From NCBI RefSeq assembly GCF_900091595.1, contig NZ_FMCW01000012.1, forward strand, positions 1 to 64,000: a DNA stretch of 64,000 nt. Direction: 5' to 3'. Positions 24,573-32,822 of the stretch are shown in pieces. A program made the translations under genes and the position numbers. The notes under the pieces were generated by a model. The model worked only from the letters and a program-made list of their open reading frames with translations. It ran no database searches and had not been told where the DNA came from. Positions within the stretch are counted from its first letter, which is position 1, and each line of letters starts with the position of its first letter. The stretch is from Micromonospora haikouensis. Its GTDB lineage: Bacteria; Actinomycetota; Actinomycetes; Mycobacteriales; Micromonosporaceae.

Positions 24573-26990
24573 ATGCCCCCCGCAGCCACCGTAGCCGCAG
24601 GCCACGGCCCCGACCGCCCGCCCGGCGCGGCCCCGGCCGAGCTGCTGCGTCGGCTGCGCGCGCGCACCGGCGGCGACGCCGACCCGGTCACCCACGTCGA
24701 GCGGGTGCCGGCCCGGCCCGGCGAACAGGCACCGTGGCCGCAGTGGACCCCCGAGGAACTGCGCGCGGCGTTCGCCCGCCGCGGCGTCGTCGCGCCGTGG
24801 CGGCACCAGGCCGAGGCCGCCGACCTGGCGTACGCGGGCACGCACGTCGTCGTCGCCACCGGCACGGCGTCCGGCAAGTCCCTGGCGTACCAGCTTCCCG
24901 CGCTGGCCACCCTGCTCGCCGACCCCCGGGCCACCGTGCTCTACCTCGCGCCGACCAAGGCGCTCGCCGCCGACCAGCTGCGCGCCGTCGCCAGCCTGGA
25001 ACTCGACGGGGTACGCCCCGCCACCTACGACGGGGACACCCCGCGCGCCGAGCGGGAGTGGATCCGCCGGCACTCCCGGTTCGTGCTGACCAACCCCGAC
25101 ATGCTGCACCACGGCGTCCTACCCGGGCACGCCCACTGGTCGGGGTTCCTGCGCCGGCTGGCGTACGTGGTCGTCGACGAGTGCCACACCTACCGGGGCG
25201 TGTTCGGCTCCCACGTCGCGCACGTGCTGCGCCGGCTGCGCCGCCAGTGCGCGCGCTTCGGGCGTACCCCCGTGTTCCTGCTGGCCTCGGCCACGTCGGG
25301 TGACCCGGCGACGGCGGCCGGGCGGCTCACCGGCCTGCCCGTCGCGGCCGTCACCGACGACGCCTCGCCGCGCGGCGGGGTGACCTTCGCCCTGTGGGAG
25401 CCGCCGCTGCTGCCCGGCGACCAGGCTCCCGGGGCCGGCGGCCAGGCGGGCGGGGCCGGCGACCTCGCGCCGGTGCGCCGGTCGGCGCTGCGGGAGACCG
25501 CCGACCTGCTCGCCGACGCGGTCGCCTCCGGCGTGCGCACCCTCGCCTTCGTCCGGTCCCGCAAGGGCGCCGAGGTGGTGGCCGCCACCGCGCGCCGCGC
25601 CCTCGACGAGGCCGTCCCCGGGCTCGGCGACCGGGTGGCCGCCTACCGGGCCGGCTACCTGCGCGAGGAGCGGCGCGAGCTGGAACGCGCCCTGCTGCAC
25701 GGCGACCTGCTCGGGCTCGCCTCGACCAACGCCCTGGAACTCGGCGTCGACCTGGTCGGCCTCGACGCCGTGCTGATCTGCGGCTGGCCGGGCACCCGGG
25801 CGTCGCTGTGGCAGCAGGCCGGGCGGGCGGGGCGCTCCGGCGACGAGGCGCTCGCCGTGCTCGTCGCCCGGGACGACCCGCTGGACACCTACCTCGTGCA
25901 CCACCCGGAGGCCCTGTTCGGCCGCCCCGTCGAGGCCACCGTGCTCGACCCGGCCAACCCGTACGTGCTCGCCCCGCAGCTCGCCTGCGCGGCGGCCGAG
26001 GCCCCGCTCACCCCCGCCGACCTGGACCTCTTCGGCGACGGCGCGAAGGAGGCCGTCGACTCGCTCGTCGCGGCGGGCGCGCTGCGGCAGCGGCCGACCG
26101 GCTGGTACTGGCGGCACCGGGAGCGCCCCGACGTGGACCTGCGCGGCGAGGGCGGCGCCCCGGTCTGCGTGGTCGAGGCGGCCACCGGGCGGCTGCTCGG
26201 CACCGTCGACGGCGGATCGGCCCACTTCCTCGTCCACGCCGGCGCGGTCCACCTGCACCAGGGCGTGTCCTACGTGGTCGACTCGCTGGACCTCGACGAC
26301 GGGTGCGCGCTGGTGCACCCGGAGGAGCCCGACTGGTCCACCCACGCCCGGGACATCACCTCCCTCACCGTGGCGTCGGTCCGCTCGTACGTCGACGCCG
26401 GGCCCGTCGGGCTCTTCCTCGGCGAGGTGGACGTGACCAGCCAGGTCGTGTCGTACCAGCGACGCCGGATCTCCTCCGGCGAGGTCATCGACACCCGCCC
26501 GCTGGACCTGCCGGCCCGCGAGCTGCGCACCGTCGCCGTCTGGTTCACCCTCTCCCCGGAGTCGCTGGCGGCGGCCGGGGTCGAGCCGGCGGACGTGCCC
26601 GGGGCGCTGCACGCCGCCGAGCACGCCGCCATCGGGCTGCTGCCGCTGATGGCCACCTGCGACCGGTGGGACATCGGCGGGCTGTCGACGGCGCTGCACC
26701 CGGACACCGAGGCCCCCACCGTCTTCGTCTACGACGGGCACCCCGGCGGGGCGGGTTTCGCCGAGCGGGCGTACGGCACGGCCGCACAGTGGCTGCGGGC
26801 CACCCGCGACGCGATCGCCGAGTGCGGCTGCGAGGCGGGGTGCCCGTCCTGCGTCCAGTCCCCGAAGTGCGGCAACGGCAACAACCCGCTGTCCAAGCCG
26901 GGCGCCCTCCGGGTGCTCGACGTGGTGCTGGCCAACCTGCCCGCGCCGGGGGCCGCGCTGCCCCGGCAGGGTGACCGGCGCTCCGAATAG
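24573..26990 (+). CDS. DEAD/DEAH helicase with DUF1998 zinc-binding domain (MrfA/YprA-like)
   Basis: About 805 aa (GTG 24555 is an alternative start). Helicase motifs: Q-type HQAEAADLAYAG, Walker A GTASGKS, Ia APTKALAADQ, DECH box, SAT (LASATSGDP), and motif VI QQAGRAGRSGDEALAV. The C-terminal DUF1998 region ends in a four-Cys cluster (ECGCEAGCPSCVQSPKCGNGN), as in Bacillus MrfA, a 3'-5' helicase in repair of mitomycin-type DNA damage. Its place downstream of topA matches M. tuberculosis Rv3649. TGTGCGAGAGT upstream suggests a short leader. Confidence 0.88.
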   Translation: MPPAATVAAGHGPDRPPGAAPAELLRRLRARTGGDADPVTHVERVPARPGEQAPWPQWTPEELRAAFARRGVVAPWRHQAEAADLAYAGTHVVVATGTASGKSLAYQLPALATLLADPRATVLYLAPTKALAADQLRAVASLELDGVRPATYDGDTPRAEREWIRRHSRFVLTNPDMLHHGVLPGHAHWSGFLRRLAYVVVDECHTYRGVFGSHVAHVLRRLRRQCARFGRTPVFLLASATSGDPATAAGRLTGLPVAAVTDDASPRGGVTFALWEPPLLPGDQAPGAGGQAGGAGDLAPVRRSALRETADLLADAVASGVRTLAFVRSRKGAEVVAATARRALDEAVPGLGDRVAAYRAGYLREERRELERALLHGDLLGLASTNALELGVDLVGLDAVLICGWPGTRASLWQQAGRAGRSGDEALAVLVARDDPLDTYLVHHPEALFGRPVEATVLDPANPYVLAPQLACAAAEAPLTPADLDLFGDGAKEAVDSLVAAGALRQRPTGWYWRHRERPDVDLRGEGGAPVCVVEAATGRLLGTVDGGSAHFLVHAGAVHLHQGVSYVVDSLDLDDGCALVHPEEPDWSTHARDITSLTVASVRSYVDAGPVGLFLGEVDVTSQVVSYQRRRISSGEVIDTRPLDLPARELRTVAVWFTLSPESLAAAGVEPADVPGALHAAEHAAIGLLPLMATCDRWDIGGLSTALHPDTEAPTVFVYDGHPGGAGFAERAYGTAAQWLRATRDAIAECGCEAGCPSCVQSPKCGNGNNPLSKPGALRVLDVVLANLPAPGAALPRQGDRRSE

Positions 26991-27130
26991 CCGGCGTGCC
27001 GGACGGGCCGGTATCGGAAGGCGTGCATGACCGAAAGGCCTAGTGGGCATTGATGCATGGGAGCGCTTCCATGTCAGGCACCCGCCCCACTACCCTGAGA
27101 TCGCCGTTTCCAGCCGCCGGAGGAGGAGTC

Positions 27131-27337
27131 GTGGCCGACACCATCGCCGAGACCGTCGACCTGCTCTACACCATCGACCAGGAACACCTCACCCCCGACC
27201 AGCAGATCGCCCTCGGTGCCGCCATGGCCACGCTCGCCCAGGCGGAGCGGCTGGAACAGATCAACGAGCGGCTGCGCGGCATCCACCAGGTGCTCAACGC
27301 GTGGGCGCTCAAGGCCACCGTCGACGGCGGGCGCTGA
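27131..27337 (+). CDS. Small conserved helical protein
   Basis: 68 aa from GTG 27131, which follows a strong GGAGGAGG by 5 bases. It is highly charged and helical: ADTIAETVDLLYTIDQEHLTP, then repeated Gln/Ala/Leu segments ending in a Val-Leu-Asn-Ala-Trp-Ala-Leu-Lys run. No cysteine, no membrane segment. Unknown function; the good ribosome-binding site and codon bias support a real gene. Confidence 0.6.
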   Translation: MADTIAETVDLLYTIDQEHLTPDQQIALGAAMATLAQAERLEQINERLRGIHQVLNAWALKATVDGGR

Positions 27338-27381
27338 CGGCTGCCAGCGGGCCGGCGGCCGTCAGCCGGCGGGGCGGGTGC

Positions 27382-27453
27382 CGGCGGGCTGTGCGAGTGT
27401 CGGTTTCGCGGGCGGTTGTCGGCCGCCGGGCGGTTGTCGGCGGGCTGTGCGAG
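27382..27453. repeat. Short direct repeats between two genes
   Basis: CGGCGGGCTGTGCGAG occurs at 27382-27397 and 27438-27453, and GGGCGGTTGTCGG at 27410-27422 and 27428-27440. They fill the 144-base spacer before the LURP-one-like gene and could be a local slippage duplication or tandem regulator sites. Confidence 0.7.
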
Positions 27454-27481
27454 ACTCCGGCGACCCTTTGGAGGAAATCTC

Positions 27482-28060
27482 ATGCAGCTCGACACCTTGC
27501 AGCACCAGCAGCAGTTCCACGTCCGGCAGCGAATCCGGATGATGGTCAACCAGTACGAGGTCCACTCCGTCGCCCCCGACGGCTCGGAAGGCGGACTGCT
27601 GGCGTTCGCACAGCAGAAGCGGCTGGCGTTCAAGGAACAGGTCACCATCTACACCGACGACAGCAAGCAGCAGCCGCTGCTCGGCTTCAAGGCCCGGCAG
27701 CGGCTGGACCTCGGCGCCACGTACGACGTGACCGACCACGCCGGCACCCCGATCGGGCTGTTCCGCAAGGACTTCGCCCAGTCGCTGCTGCGGTCCACGT
27801 GGCACGTCGAGCAGGCCGGCCTGCCGCAGATCACCGGCCAGGAACGCAGCATGCCGGTGGCGCTGCTGCGCCGGTTCGTCGACTCGCTGTCCTGGCTGCC
27901 GTACCACTTCGACTTCACCGCCGGCGGCCAGCCGGTGTTCTCGGTCATCAAGAAGTGGGGCCTGCGCGACCGGTACGTCGTCGAGGTGCACAACCCGCAG
28001 ATCGACCGGCGGCTCGTGATCGCCATGGCGATCGGCCTGGACGCCCTCCAGGGCCGCTGA
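27482..28060 (+). CDS. LURP-one/tubby-like (scramblase-fold) protein
   Basis: 192 aa from ATG 27482 (GGAGGAAATCTC upstream). Alternating hydrophobic strands with the pattern HVRQRIRMMVNQYEVHS, LLAFAQQKRLAFKEQVTIYTDD, LLGFKARQRLDLGATYDVTD, then GIPIG-type loops and a final helix (RRLVIAMAIGLDALQGR) resemble the beta-barrel plus central helix of LURP-one-related/phospholipid-scramblase proteins. These may bind membranes or lipids; bacterial roles are unknown. Convergent with the XRE regulator, sharing a terminator. Confidence 0.7.
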   Translation: MQLDTLQHQQQFHVRQRIRMMVNQYEVHSVAPDGSEGGLLAFAQQKRLAFKEQVTIYTDDSKQQPLLGFKARQRLDLGATYDVTDHAGTPIGLFRKDFAQSLLRSTWHVEQAGLPQITGQERSMPVALLRRFVDSLSWLPYHFDFTAGGQPVFSVIKKWGLRDRYVVEVHNPQIDRRLVIAMAIGLDALQGR

Positions 28061-28069
28061 CCCGGCGGA

Positions 28070-28105
28070 CCCGGCCCCGAGCTTCTTCGAGAGGCCGGGG
28101 CCGGG
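28070..28105. terminator. Bidirectional stem-loop between converging genes
   Basis: 9-bp stem CCCGGCCCC/GGGGCCGGG (28070-28078, 28097-28105) with an 18-base loop, placed between the stops at 28060 and 28111. Confidence 0.65.
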
Positions 28106-28110
28106 CCGGC

Positions 28111-29343
28111 TCACACCACCACTCCCATCTGCTCGGCCAGGCGCAGGACGTCGGTGCTCGCCGCCGGTGACCGGCGTAGGACGGCCGCCACCAGCGCATG
28201 CCCCACCGGCCGGATGCGGACCTCCGCCGTCGCCACCCGGTCGGCGCTCACCACCGCCTCGGCCGCGCCGGTCAGGTCACCGACCTGCAGGAACCCGTTC
28301 GCCGCGTCGAGCAGGTGGGCCGCCCGGCGCTCCGGCGGCAGCCTTCGGAACGCGGTGCCCGCCACGAGCCGCCAATGCGCGGCGGAGTCGACGAGGCCCG
28401 CGCCGAGGTCGACCATCGCCGCCACCCGGGCCAACTCGACGGCCATGGGACCGAACGACGTCCGATAGTGGTCCTGCCCGTCGCCGACGGCCTCCGCCGC
28501 CGCGCCGGCCTGGCCGAGCAGTTCGTCGACGCTGTCGACGTGCCCGAGGGTGGCGGCCCCGCGCGCGGCCACGACGAGCAGCGTCCCGTAGACGGAGAGG
28601 TGGTCGGCGCGGCTGGCGAGCGGGTCCGGCGGCGCGATCTGGTAAGCCACCGCGATGCTGATCTCCATCGCATGCCGGGCCTGCCCCTGGGCCAGCAACG
28701 CGTACCCGAGCTGCACGGCGGCGGCCCCCGTCAGAAGACGATCGCCGGCGGCCTGGCCGACCACCAGGGCCCGGTCCGCGGCCAGCCATGCCAGGTCGTC
28801 GACCCCGAGTTTGCGCATCACCGCCGATACGATCTGGTACGCCTCGGCCAGGTGGCGTGCGCTCTCCGGGACGTCGGGGTGGGAGTTTCGGGACTGCTGG
28901 GCGTCGAGCAGCAGCTTCGGCAGCGCCCGGACCAGTTCGGCGTACCGGGCATGCTGGAAACTCAGCCAGGAGTGGTTGACCGCCTTCCGCAGGTCGCCGA
29001 GGGCCGGCGCCGGCTGGGCAGGACCGAGGAAGGTGGCGTCCCAGCGGGCCAGCGCGCCCCGGAGGGCGTCGACGCCGGCCTCGTCAAGCAGACCAATCTG
29101 TGCCCGCTCCCCACCGTCCCGGCCGAGCAGCAAGCGCACGTCGACCCGGAGCCCGTCGGCGACATCCTGCAGGGTAGACAGCTTGTCCAGCGCGCGGACA
29201 CCCCGCTCGACCTTGTCGACCCAGCTCTTCGACTTGCCGATGGTGTCGGCGAACTGCTGCTGCGACATGCGCCGCCGAAAGCGCCAGTACGCGACCCGGC
29301 GACCGATCGGCAGCGTGTCCGTGGACGACCGGCGCGAGGTCAC
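28111..29343 (-). CDS. XRE-family regulator with TPR-like helical C-terminus
   Basis: 410 aa. The N-terminal helix-turn-helix (residues about 13-70: RVAYWRFRRRMSQQQFADTI, then GKSKSWVDKVERG) is of the Xre/SinR type. Residues about 90-400 are Ala/Leu-rich helices resembling TPR repeats, the layout of the large Streptomyces/Micromonospora family of single-HTH regulators. Its start overlaps the stop of the 69-aa Cys-containing gene (ATGA). Targets unknown; a divergent array of repeats at 29648-29754 is a candidate operator. Confidence 0.8.
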   Translation of the reverse strand: MTSRRSSTDTLPIGRRVAYWRFRRRMSQQQFADTIGKSKSWVDKVERGVRALDKLSTLQDVADGLRVDVRLLLGRDGGERAQIGLLDEAGVDALRGALARWDATFLGPAQPAPALGDLRKAVNHSWLSFQHARYAELVRALPKLLLDAQQSRNSHPDVPESARHLAEAYQIVSAVMRKLGVDDLAWLAADRALVVGQAAGDRLLTGAAAVQLGYALLAQGQARHAMEISIAVAYQIAPPDPLASRADHLSVYGTLLVVAARGAATLGHVDSVDELLGQAGAAAEAVGDGQDHYRTSFGPMAVELARVAAMVDLGAGLVDSAAHWRLVAGTAFRRLPPERRAAHLLDAANGFLQVGDLTGAAEAVVSADRVATAEVRIRPVGHALVAAVLRRSPAASTDVLRLAEQMGVVV

Positions 29344-29549
29344 TCCCCCTCACCCGGCCAGTGGCCCCGGTTGATCGGGACACGGTGCCGCTGGCGACAG
29401 GGCAGCTCGTTTCCGCACTTGCAGACGTACCGCCACCTGGTCCACGACCACATGGGCCGATGCCGACGCGTCAAGGTCTGGGCGATGGCCAGCAGGTACT
29501 CCTCGTATCGGATCGAACGGGGCACCTCACGGCGCTCTCGCATCTCCAC
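29340..29549 (-). CDS. Small Cys-containing protein coupled to the XRE regulator
   Basis: 69 aa. It contains WRYVCKCGNELPCRQRHRVP, with three Cys and two His residues that could bind zinc, and an N-terminal helix (EEYLLAIAQTLTRRH). It overlaps the regulator start by 4 bases, implying coupled translation and a common function, perhaps modulating the regulator. The family is unknown to me. Confidence 0.6.
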   Translation of the reverse strand: MEMRERREVPRSIRYEEYLLAIAQTLTRRHRPMWSWTRWRYVCKCGNELPCRQRHRVPINRGHWPGEGE

Positions 29550-29647
29550 CTCCGGAGTTCCGGCTGTTGCGGCACCCCGTCCCGCCGGGCTCCGCCTCTA
29601 CCAAGGGCGGAGGCGACGCGTCACCAATCACCCACTCACAGCAACGA

Positions 29648-29754
29648 CATGCCAACTTTGGCAGGCCACATACAGTCCCGTCAAGTTTGGTAGACCTAAT
29701 TTGGCAGGGCCTGATTGTGCGCTACCTAATTGGGTAGGCATGCCTATGCCTACC
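29648..29754. promoter_or_regulatory. Array of operator-like repeats between divergent regulators
   Basis: Four related elements lie here: CTTTGGCAGGCC, GTTTGGTAGACC, ATTTGGCAGGGCC and ATTGGGTAGGCA. The last is part of a perfect palindrome GGTAGGCAT-gcct-ATGCCTACC (29733-29741, 29746-29754), preceded by a CTACC...GGTAG repeat. The region is clearly more AT-rich than the flanks. It separates the small HTH gene (29764) from the Cys-containing/XRE genes and is probably bound by one of them. Confidence 0.7.
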
Positions 29755-29763
29755 TTGTTTCGC

Positions 29764-29988
29764 ATGGGTGAGCCGGAAGTACCGGGGCCGCTCGTTGGCC
29801 CGGCGGAGATGATGGCAATGCTCGGCGTGGGACGCTCTCGGCTGCGCCAGATCATCGCCCATCCGAAGTTCCCGCCCCCGTTCCAGACTCTGCAGGGCGG
29901 CTCGGTCTGGCTGAGGTCAGACGTTGAGGCGTACATCCGCGACCACCGCCGCGCCCGTCCTGCGGAAGACGAGGACACCCCGGGCTAG
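29764..29988 (+). CDS. Small AlpA/excisionase-like helix-turn-helix protein
   Basis: 74 aa from ATG 29764 (in-frame ATGs at 29740 and 29746 would place the palindrome inside the gene). The sequence GPAEMMAMLGVGRSRLRQII, then SVWLRSDVEAYI, is the winged MerR/AlpA-type HTH of excisionases and small phage regulators. TACCTT 7 bases before ATG suggests a leaderless transcript. Unlike phage or plasmid excisionases it has no integrase beside it, so it may be a transcription regulator of its own or of the divergent genes. Confidence 0.7.
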   Translation: MGEPEVPGPLVGPAEMMAMLGVGRSRLRQIIAHPKFPPPFQTLQGGSVWLRSDVEAYIRDHRRARPAEDEDTPG

Positions 29989-30020
29989 GCCCCGGGCCTC
30001 GACGAGGGTGGGGAATCAGG

Positions 30021-30072
30021 GAGATCTTGGAAGATTCCGGCCCCTGGAGGGGCCATGCGCTTCCAAGATCTC
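30021..30072 (+). repeat. Nested stem-loop downstream of the small HTH gene
   Basis: Outer perfect 13-bp stem (30021-30033 with 30060-30072) encloses an inner GGCCCC-tgga-GGGGCC hairpin (30039-30054). It begins 33 bases past the stop and may be a terminator. Its arm shares ATCTTGG/CCAAGAT with the hairpin at 15222. The rest of 29989-30325 holds no gene; a weaker 7-bp stem lies near 30151-30200. Confidence 0.65.
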
Positions 30073-30325
30073 GCAGCTTCGAAGCTTGTCGGGGCAGTGG
30101 CTTCCTGAGGAGCACCGCAGACCGGAAGGCGGGGCCTCGCTGCGGGTAGGAGGCAGCACATTCCCTGATCGAGCACGATCTTGCTGCCTGCCCGCCCCGC
30201 TTACACCTACGCCTACGCCGAGGCCGGGTGAGCGACTTTGACACAGGTGCCAGGAGGAGGTCGGTCAACGTTCACGCAGATCGGTAGGCCGGCTCCGGCA
30301 AGGAAAGCACCGGCAGCGGCGGCGT

Positions 30326-31696
30326 TCAGGCGCGGGAGATGTGGATCAGCCGGTAGTTGGGGCTGTGCCGGGTCTGGAGCGGCACACGGGTCCGGTCGAA
30401 GTCCGGGTTTCCGAGCTCGACCTCGGTGCCCTCCGGCACGTTGAACTCCCTGACGGTGAAGGTCAGGGGCACGTAGCCGGGCACGCTGGCGTTGCCGCTG
30501 TTGACCCTGTTGATGCCGTCGATGACGCTCTGCGCGAACCCCTGGCCGGGCTCGTTGTCGGTCAGCACATAGGCATGGCTTGCGGCCCCCATCACCTCGT
30601 CGAGGCAGGAAGCGAGGTCGTTCGGCGGCGCCAGCTTCGTCCACGGCCCCGGGTGCGGCACGAAGATGTCGGTGTGCGGCACGTGGTTGCCGAACGCGGT
30701 GATGGATGCCTGGTGAAGCGTCACCGCGTTGGCGGGCACGCCGACGCTCGCAAGCGTGGATTGCGCCGTCGGCGTCATGTCCGGGTCGTAGGCCGACACC
30801 TGACCGCGCTGGCTCGCGAGGTCACGCAGGAAGTTGGCCTCTCCCCGGCTGACCACGTTGATCCCACCGGTCAACGTGTTCCGCACCACCGCCAGCGCCT
30901 CCTCGACGTGGTACCACTCGTCGTCGTCGGCCAGCGTCTGCAACTGGGCGATCATCGTCTGGGGAAGGCCCGCGAACGCCGGATAGGTGGGGACATCGTT
31001 CGACTCCAGCAGGGTGGGGTCCGCCGGGTCCCCCGCAGCGATCATCCGCTGGACCGCCGGCGCTGGGACCTCGTGCCCGCCGGTGTCCGCGTCGTGCTGC
31101 TCCGATTCGGCGGCCGGGGACGGAGGTGCCGCTGACAGCGCCCTGGCCGCGGTCTCCTCGGCCTCCCGCTCGAACCGGTCGGACGGGTCGCTGATCCGCA
31201 GCCCGTCGCCGTGATCCGTGCCGTCCACCGCGCCCAGGCGCTGCTGGACGACGTGGGTCAGCTCGTGGGCGAGGGTGTGCCGGTCGGCACCGCCCTGGCC
31301 GATCACCACGTGGTTGCCCGAGGTGTAGGCCCGGGCCCCGATCTCGCCTGCCGACTGCTCCGCCGCCGTGCCGGTGTGCAGCCGGACGTCGGAGAAGTCG
31401 GCGCCGAGCCTGGCCTCCATGTCGGCCCTGGTCGTCTCGTCGAGCGGTGTCCCCGCGGAACGCAGCACCTCCGGCACCGTCGACCGTTGGACCGGCTGCC
31501 CTCCGGCCAGCAGGCGGCCGACCTCGGCGTTGCCGATGGCGCGCTGGAGCGCCGGCAGCGCGGCCGGCGTGAGGGCCTCCGGCCCCAGGTCGGCGTGGGC
31601 CGGGTGGGCTGCCGCCGGTTCCGCGTCCCGGACGGGTCCCGTCAGGGACGCTGAGCCCAGCCGGCGCTGTCGATCCGGGTCCTGCCGTGCGTGCAT
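30326..31696 (-). CDS. DUF4157 (eCIS-core-type) protein with unknown C-terminal domain
   Basis: 456 aa from ATG 31696, which follows a GGAGACGATC. Residues about 75-165 form the DUF4157 domain with ADFSDVRLHTGTAA and a zinc motif HTLAHELTHVVQQR (HExxH about 144-148). This domain occurs in proteins loaded into or associated with extracellular contractile injection systems (eCIS) and in polymorphic toxins. The C-terminal about 230 residues (containing AYVLTDNEPGQGFAQSVIDG and LIHISRA at the very end) match no family I know and may be an effector domain. No injection-system genes are nearby. The N-terminus is Gln/Ala-rich, as is usual for this class. Confidence 0.75.
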   Translation of the reverse strand: MHARQDPDRQRRLGSASLTGPVRDAEPAAAHPAHADLGPEALTPAALPALQRAIGNAEVGRLLAGGQPVQRSTVPEVLRSAGTPLDETTRADMEARLGADFSDVRLHTGTAAEQSAGEIGARAYTSGNHVVIGQGGADRHTLAHELTHVVQQRLGAVDGTDHGDGLRISDPSDRFEREAEETAARALSAAPPSPAAESEQHDADTGGHEVPAPAVQRMIAAGDPADPTLLESNDVPTYPAFAGLPQTMIAQLQTLADDDEWYHVEEALAVVRNTLTGGINVVSRGEANFLRDLASQRGQVSAYDPDMTPTAQSTLASVGVPANAVTLHQASITAFGNHVPHTDIFVPHPGPWTKLAPPNDLASCLDEVMGAASHAYVLTDNEPGQGFAQSVIDGINRVNSGNASVPGYVPLTFTVREFNVPEGTEVELGNPDFDRTRVPLQTRHSPNYRLIHISRA

Positions 31697-31882
31697 GATC
31701 GTCTCCGTTCGACGGGCTCCGCGGGACCGGTTCGGACGGGTGGGGCCGGGCTCGGGCGACGAGCCGGCCGGGACGAGCCGGGCGATCTTCGTCATCCCAC
31801 CTAAGCGCGCGGAACGCCGCCCCGCGAGAGCCGCCGGGGCACACCCGTTGCCCCTGAGGGCGCGCACCGCGCCGTCGATGCG

Positions 31883-32281
31883 TCATGCCCTGACCGGGCC
31901 GGCGCGGGCGGTCGCCATGGCGACCCGGGTGAGGCCGGGCACCGGCGTGACGGTCACCTCCGTCGCCACCACGGCATCCAGCCCGTCGAGCCGGCAGCCG
32001 GCCAGCCGCGCCCCGTTGGCCCGCGCGACGGCGTCGGCGGACGCGCAGGCCACCTCGCCGCCGGCGAGCGCCTGCGCCGCTGCGGCGAGCGCGGCGAAGT
32101 CCGCCGCCACGGCGGCCCGCTGGCGCGCGACCCGGGCAGCCTCGACGGCCGCGCCGAAGACGCCGACGATCACGAACACCAGCCCGACGGCCAGCAGACA
32201 CACGGTCGCCCCGCCCCGATCGCCGCCGCACCGCCGACTCACCGCCACCCCACCCCGACCGCCGCCACACCACCGGCCCAC
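31883..32281 (-). CDS. TadE-like pseudopilin, Rv3654c type
   Basis: 132 aa (a start at about 32248 is also possible). The signature GGATVCLLAVGLVFVIVGVF, a hydrophobic helix after a basic Gly-rich stretch, is the TadE-like pilin core of the secretion-neighbourhood protein seen at the end of mycobacterial tad operons (Rv3654c). It has two Cys that could pair (VACASADA, LAGCRLDG). Probably a minor pilin or prepilin-like subunit in the cell envelope. Last gene of the tad operon here. Confidence 0.75.
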   Translation of the reverse strand: MGRWCGGGRGGVAVSRRCGGDRGGATVCLLAVGLVFVIVGVFGAAVEAARVARQRAAVAADFAALAAAAQALAGGEVACASADAVARANGARLAGCRLDGLDAVVATEVTVTPVPGLTRVAMATARAGPVRA

Positions 32282-32372
32282 GGTCGCCCCGCTCGTCTCG
32301 GCCCCGCCGGATCGCCCGTTGCCCGGAGCGCTCGCTGCGCGGGCCGGTGCGCCAGGGTGACTGCGCGGGTCC

Positions 32373-32822
32373 TCACGGCTGCGGGCCCGGAGCGCCGGGC
32401 TCGACGGCGGCCACCGCCGTAGCGGTCACGGTGATGAGGGGCAGCCGAGCGCCGAGGGCGCGCACGGGTGCCCGTACCGACGCGGTGACCCTTTCGCCGC
32501 CCACCGAGACCGAGACGTCGGCTCCGGCGGGCGCCGCCGCCTCGCCCGCCGCGACGCCGGGCTGGCCCCGGGAGGCGGCGAGCGCCGCCTCCCGGGCCGC
32601 CCCAAGGCAGCCGGCCTGCGTCGCCACCGCGTTGACGGCGGTGAGACCGGCGAGCAGGAGCAGCAGCAACGCCGGCAGGCCGGCGGCCATTTCGGCCGTG
32701 AACGACCCACGCTCCCGGGGCCGCCGGAGTCGACGCCGCCGCGCCCGACGACCACGTCGACCGGATGCTGGCTGCCGCTCCGGCGTACCCCGATCGCGCA
32801 CGGCCTGCCGGCGGGGCGTCAC
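32373..32822 (-). CDS. TadE-family minor pilin, Rv3655c type
   Basis: 149 aa with a long Arg-rich N-terminus, then RGSFTAEMAAGLPALLLLLL, a TadE transmembrane helix with the conserved Glu used in pilin assembly. The C-terminus is a small extracellular beta-rich part (VSVSVGGERVTASVRAPV). It overlaps the upstream pilin gene by 4 bases (32819-32822), so translation is coupled. Confidence 0.8.
   Translation of the reverse strand: MTPRRQAVRDRGTPERQPASGRRGRRARRRRLRRPRERGSFTAEMAAGLPALLLLLLAGLTAVNAVATQAGCLGAAREAALAASRGQPGVAAGEAAAPAGADVSVSVGGERVTASVRAPVRALGARLPLITVTATAVAAVEPGAPGPQP

Noticed and set aside
29648-29760. CRISPR array
   Set aside because: The repeats are 10-13 bases, degenerate and unevenly spaced, with no cas genes; operator sites fit better.
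27131-31696. Prophage or integrative element because of XRE and excisionase-like genes
   Set aside because: No integrase, replication, capsid or terminase gene and no flanking repeats were found, so only isolated regulators can be supported.
31697-31882. N-terminal extension of the DUF4157 gene
   Set aside because: The frame stays open upstream, but ATG 31696 has a good ribosome-binding site and the extension is Arg/Gly-rich without homology.
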